Shown in pieces: positions 59,323-64,000 of a DNA stretch of 64,000 bases. Numbering within the stretch: position 1 is the stretch's first letter; the number at the start of each line of letters is the position of its first letter. The stretch lies in NCBI GenBank assembly GCA_020543525.1, contig JAHYIO010000007.1, positions 1,178,001 through 1,242,000 of the forward strand. Reading direction: 5' to 3'. The notes beneath the pieces are model-generated. The model saw only the letters and a list, made by a program, of their open reading frames with translations, was not told the DNA's origin and ran no database searches. The stretch is from Coriolopsis trogii (Eukaryota; Basidiomycota; Agaricomycetes; Polyporales; Polyporaceae). Made by a program: the position numbers and the translations under genes.

Positions 59323-62300
59323 ATGATTTCTCCCAAGTTGGTGGCTCTTGTTACTGTTGTCCTTGCTGTTTCTTCGGGCGTTCAGTCACGAGGTCAGTCA
59401 ATCCTTGAATATTTTTCACTTCGGGATAACTCATTCTGCATGTCTCTTCAAGCTATCCGCCCTTCTCTTGCGAACCGAGTCGAGTCGCAGTACGGCAACG
59501 ACACCGTACCTTTCTTCGGCAAGCGCGAACCCTACCGCTCGCGGGTGTTCGTCTCTTCTCGGCAGGAGAATTCGGACCCCGACTCGGAGGAGGCTGGTGG
59601 TCCAGCAGCTCCTTCAAACGATACCACGACCATAGAGTCTGGTAGTCCAACAGGCTCTTCAAATGATACCACAACCATAGAGACCAACGTTGTCACATCC
59701 ACGACAACAGGCACCGACACGATCACGTCGACGGATGCTAGTGGCGCGACTGTGACGGACACAACGACGACGACAGGTACGACAGTGACGACGGAGACCA
59801 CAGTTGTGGTGGAGACGCCAGCAGAGACCACCGCGGCTACGTCGACTGACGATACCACTGCATCTGCCGATGCGACCACGACTGAGACGACCACGACCAC
59901 GACCGCTGCCGGCGGCGCGGCTACGATCGAGACGACTTCTGACGCAAGTGCTACGACCGACGCTGCGCCTGCTCCCGATTCCACCACCGAGACCACGACT
60001 GCTGCTGCCGATACAACGACTGCTGCTGCCGATACTACGACTGCCGCTACCGATACCACGACTGCCGCTGCCGATGCAACGACTACCACTGACGCTCCGG
60101 CCGCGGCTGCGACAACGACAGCTGACGCGACCGCAGAAACAGACACAACTTCGGAGGCCACGGTAGTTGGCACCACGGCGGACGCTACGACGAGCGCAGA
60201 TACGACAGAGGCGACCGCAGCAACCGCAGACGCTAACACGACTACCACAGCGGATGCGACGACCACCTCGGATGCCGCTGGTGCTGAGACGACGGACGCA
60301 ACAACGACGGAGGCGACGACAGCCGCCGCTGATCCTGAGACTACTGTTGAGGCTACAACGACGACCGAGGCTACGGCTGCTCCCACCGCAACCGCTGATC
60401 CTGAGACGACGACTGATGCCACCACAACAGCTGAGGCTTCCGCGGATCCCACCGTGACAGCTGACCCTACTGCTGAGCCCTCCACCACGGCGTCTGCTGA
60501 CACTGAGACGGCAACCACCGAGGCGGATGCCCCGGGTACTACGATAGTCACTGAAACCACTACCACTAGTGACGCGGAGCCTGCGCCGACGGAGGTGGCC
60601 GAGACAACTACTACGCAAGCAACAGAGACGACAGACGCGGCCACGACCACGGAGGGTTCGGCCGACACAACGGAGGTGGTTCCGGCTGCGGACCCTACAA
60701 CATCCGCTGACGCAACCACGAGCACCGACGAAGCTCCTGCAGCCGAGTCGACCACTGAGACGACGGCCGAAACGACGGCTGCTGCAGCAGAGACAACGAC
60801 GGACACTACCGCTGCCGAAGGTACGACGACAGAGGCGACCGTCACCCCTACGAGTGAAGGTACGGCCACAGAGACAGTCACGGAGACAGCATCCGAGCCG
60901 ATCGAGACGACTGCTGAGGCGACCACCGCGGCGGAAACGACTGCGGTCCCGGAGACTACGGCCGAGGCCACGACGACTGAGTCTGCTCCAGAAGTTACTG
61001 AGACTGCAGCTGAGACGACGACAGCAACGGCCAGCTCGGATGGCGAGGAGACTGTAGTCGAGACAGCAACAACTTCTGAGGCTGCTGCTGCTACGACAGC
61101 TGAGGCGACGACCACCGACGCGGCTCCATCAGATGCTGACCCCACGACCACAGTCGCAGCGGAGACTGAGACGTCAACTGACGCAGAGCCTACCGTGACG
61201 GATGCCTCCCCCGAGACTACCACTGAGGCAGCAGGTGCGTACTCACGTGTCATTTCACCTTCCATTCCGTTGATCATCCGCTTTACATGACAGCCACTAC
61301 GGTGTCTGAAGAGACCCCTGCTGCCACCACCCCCGCGACTGAAACTTCTGCATCTGCGGACACCACGCCTGCAGTCGAGACAACGACCTCGTCTGAAGCC
61401 ACGGTTACTGACGCTCCTGCGGAGACGACTACCACTTCGGACGTCGAGGCCACGCCCACAGACACCACGACGTCCTCAGAGGCGGACGCCACTACTGTTG
61501 CTGAGGAGACCACCACCACCGCTGAGACGACCGCCACGACGACATCAGAGGAGGCTCCAACCACTACTGACACTGTTTCTGCCACGACAGAGTCGGCTAC
61601 CGTCGCTGATGCAACTGCTACCACCACCACCGATGCTGTTACAGCGACGGACGGTACGACGACCGAGAGCGTTGCCGAGACCACCACAAGTGCAGACGGT
61701 GCGGTCACTACCTCGGAGGCTGCGACGAGCTCCGACCCCGTTGCCACCACCACGGCGGAGGAGACTACCACTGACTCTGAGCCTACGACTACCGCAGAGC
61801 CCACGGTAGAGACTACGACCGCCGCTGATTCTACGACTACCGCAGAGCCCACGGTGGAGACGACGGCTACTACGACTGAGGCATCCACCGAGACGGTAGA
61901 GGAGACGACGACATCTGAGGCAACCCCAACCACGACCGAGGAATCCACCACTGCCAGTGCGGACGCTACTACCACGGTCTCTGTCGAAGAGACAACTGTG
62001 GCCACCACCTCGGACGCGACTGCGACCTCGGAACCCGTTGCTACCACCACGGTGGCGGAGACCACCACTGACGCTGAGTCTACGGCCACCGCAGAGCCCA
62101 CGGTAGAGACTACGACCGCCACTGACCCTGCGACTACGGCAGAACCCACGGTAGAGACGACGACTGTGGCCGATGTTACCACGACTGAGGCGTCCACTGA
62201 GACGGCGGAGGCGACGACGACCTCTGACGCTACGTCGACTGCAACAGAGGAAGCCACCACCACTAGTGCAGATGCGACTACGACGAGCTCAGTTGAAGAG

Positions 62301-64000
62301 ACAGCTACTGCCCCTGACACGACTGCTACCACCGCTGAGACGACGACCAGCGACGATAGCACTGTGACCGCGACCGAGACGGCTACTACCTCGGACATCA
62401 CCGCCACCGAGACCGCAAGTGAGACCAGCTCTACTACTAATGGTGAGGTGACTCCCACGGACACGCCCACGGAGACGACTGCATCCTCCGAGTCGGCTGA
62501 GACTACCACTGGTGAGACTCTCCTCGATCTAATTCACGATTCGTTGCTGAACTCGCACTTTGATACAGACGCTGTGCCAACGACCACTGAGGCAAGCGAG
62601 CCCGATGCGACTACCACCAGGGAGGTGACATCTTCGGACGCCACCACCACTGAGGTATCGCCCGAGACCACTAGCACCGCAGTTAGCGAGGAGTCTTCTG
62701 CTTCAGCGACGACCACCGAGATCACGGAATCCACCACGTCTGTCGTTGCGGAGACTACCACCGATGCGGGCCCCGCCACGACCACAGATGTCACTACCTC
62801 GGAAGTGACGTCGACGACGGACGCCACAACGTCTGCAGACGCGACGAGCACGACGGACTCGGTCACTACGGCAGACTCGACCGCTACCGAGGAGTCAACG
62901 ACATCTAACGTGACCGAGACGCCTTCAGTTACGGACTCCACCAGTACTTCAGAGGCGACCACGAGTGACCCCGCCACCACCGCCGAACCCACAACGACGG
63001 CGGACGTGACAACTGCGGAGCCGTCCACTTCGACGGACGCGATCACGGTTACCGACGAGACCACTTCGTCGGAGTCTACTGTCACGGCTGATCCGACGTC
63101 GACTGATGCAACAACGTCGGCGACTGTGACTACTACTGAGGAGACGACGTCGGTCGCGGAGCCCACCACTTCTGAGCCCATCACTTCTGAGTCGACTACC
63201 ACCGAGGCGACCACGTCGGCTGATCCCACAGTGACGGCGGACCCGATTACGACCACTGAGGAGACCACCACGGTGGACGCAACGACGACGGATGGCGAGG
63301 TCACCTCTGAAGCCACTTCTGAGGCTACGTCGACCACTGAGGCGACCACCGCCACCTCCGATGTGACGACCACTATCGAACCTACCCCCACTTCTGACTC
63401 AACAACGAGCACAGAGGAGCCTACTCCGTCAACCACTTCGGAGGCAACTTCCACGGACGCCGTTACCACTTCTGAGTCTACTTCTTCAGTGGAGTCGACC
63501 TCTAGTGATGTGACTTCGACGCCGGATGCACCGGAGACCACAAGCACATCTGAGGTGACCACTGCTTCAGACGCTACGACCACCGAGGCAACGACCACTT
63601 CGGAGGCGACTACCACAGATGCGACTACTACTACTGAACCTACCTCATCGGTTGAGTCGACCACCAGCGATGTGACTACCACGTCGGATGCTACGGAGAC
63701 CGCGACCTCATCGGAGGCTACCACGACTCCGGATGTTACGACCACCTCGGACGCGACCACGTCGGCTACCGAGTCAACGTCCACCTCAGATGCGACTACT
63801 ACTGCTGAACCTACCTCATCGGTGGAGTCGACCAGCAGCGATGTGACTACTACGTCGGATGCTACAGAGACCGCGACCTCATCGGAGGCTACCACGACTC
63901 CGGACGTTACGACCACCTCGGACGCGATGTCGGCTACCGAGTCAACTTCTACGGATGCGATTACCACTGCTGAACCTACCTCTTCAGTGGAGGCGACCAC
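59323..64000 (+). CDS. giant Ser/Thr-rich secreted mucin-like protein, module C (3' end off window)
   Basis: Exons 59323-59392, 59453-61234, 61294-62511 and 62569 onward; the last runs off the right edge, so the C-terminal domain is not seen. Signal peptide and propeptide match module A, including FFGKR. Compared with A, exon 2 is 9 bases longer: C has extra AAADTTT units near 60,000-60,070 but fewer ETTA units near 60,740-60,780, so both gain and loss of repeats occurred. Exon 3 has the same length. The acceptor before exon 4 reads ATACAG here but ATAAG in A. Exon 4 carries an additional copy of the EPTSSVE block near the edge. Role as for module A: unknown, probably a secreted or wall-associated glycoprotein. 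Confidence 0.85.

Larger units (their letters stand above)
57475..64000. repeat. right arm of the large inverted duplication (module C), continues past window
   Basis: Inverted near-identical copy of the left arm; matched landmarks sum to 82,903 from the small-gene stop through the start of giant exon 2. The divergent promoter has the same 1,221-base length with a handful of substitutions. Giant exon 3 is exactly 1,218 bases in both copies. The axis falls at about 41,451, within the DUF6697 gene, and the arms are separated by roughly 32 kb of unique DNA. Confidence 0.85.

Noticed and set aside
17978..64000. Interpretation of the Thr-rich arrays as CRISPR or transposon repeats
   Set aside because: They are in-frame coding repeats inside spliced genes. 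There are no spacers of constant length, no terminal repeats, and no transposase or reverse transcriptase in the window.

Overview
The window looks like nuclear DNA of a wood-decaying Agaricomycete, probably a polypore. That is inferred from many short GT-AG introns of about 50-80 bases, a CBM1-bearing GH10 xylanase, a GH79 glucuronidase, an aspzincin protease, several F-box-like paralogues and a DUF6697 gene. No bacterial, viral or recognisable transposon genes were found. All exon boundaries were placed by eye from splice signals and reading phase.

Layout. 0-17 kb: a partial FAD monooxygenase, a P58IPK-like DnaJ protein, an F-box gene fragment, a coiled-coil nuclear-type protein, IMP dehydrogenase, the GH10 xylanase, a small secreted protein and an F-box protein. 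18-25.4 kb: module A, a giant Ser/Thr-rich secreted protein (minus) head to head with a small Thr/Val-rich secreted protein (plus). 25.8-31.7 kb: GH79 enzyme, mitochondrial ribosomal protein bL33m and an SH3 protein. 32.5-40.7 kb: module B, a diverged copy of the same head-to-head pair. 41.3-57 kb: DUF6697 gene, second F-box gene, a disordered protein, methylthioadenosine phosphorylase, deuterolysin, third F-box-like gene and a seven-segment membrane protein. 57.5-64 kb: module C, a nearly identical inverted copy of module A that runs off the window.

The striking feature is this three-copy, two-gene module. Giant and small partners have the same gene start: a 70-nt first exon encoding a 23-residue signal peptide, a phase-1 intron, a second exon beginning Ala-Ile, then a Lys-Arg processing site. 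Both end in Thr/Val-alternating tails. Each pair is separated by a 1.2-1.4 kb divergent promoter, and the diverged modules share a 16-bp dyad and a 34-bp block at the same spacing upstream of the giant gene. A and C are mirror images: coordinates of matching points sum to 82,903. Homology stops just after the small-gene stop codon, while tandem repeats inside the giant genes have gained and lost units. This looks like a rapidly evolving, co-regulated family of secreted mucin-like surface proteins. Their function is unknown.
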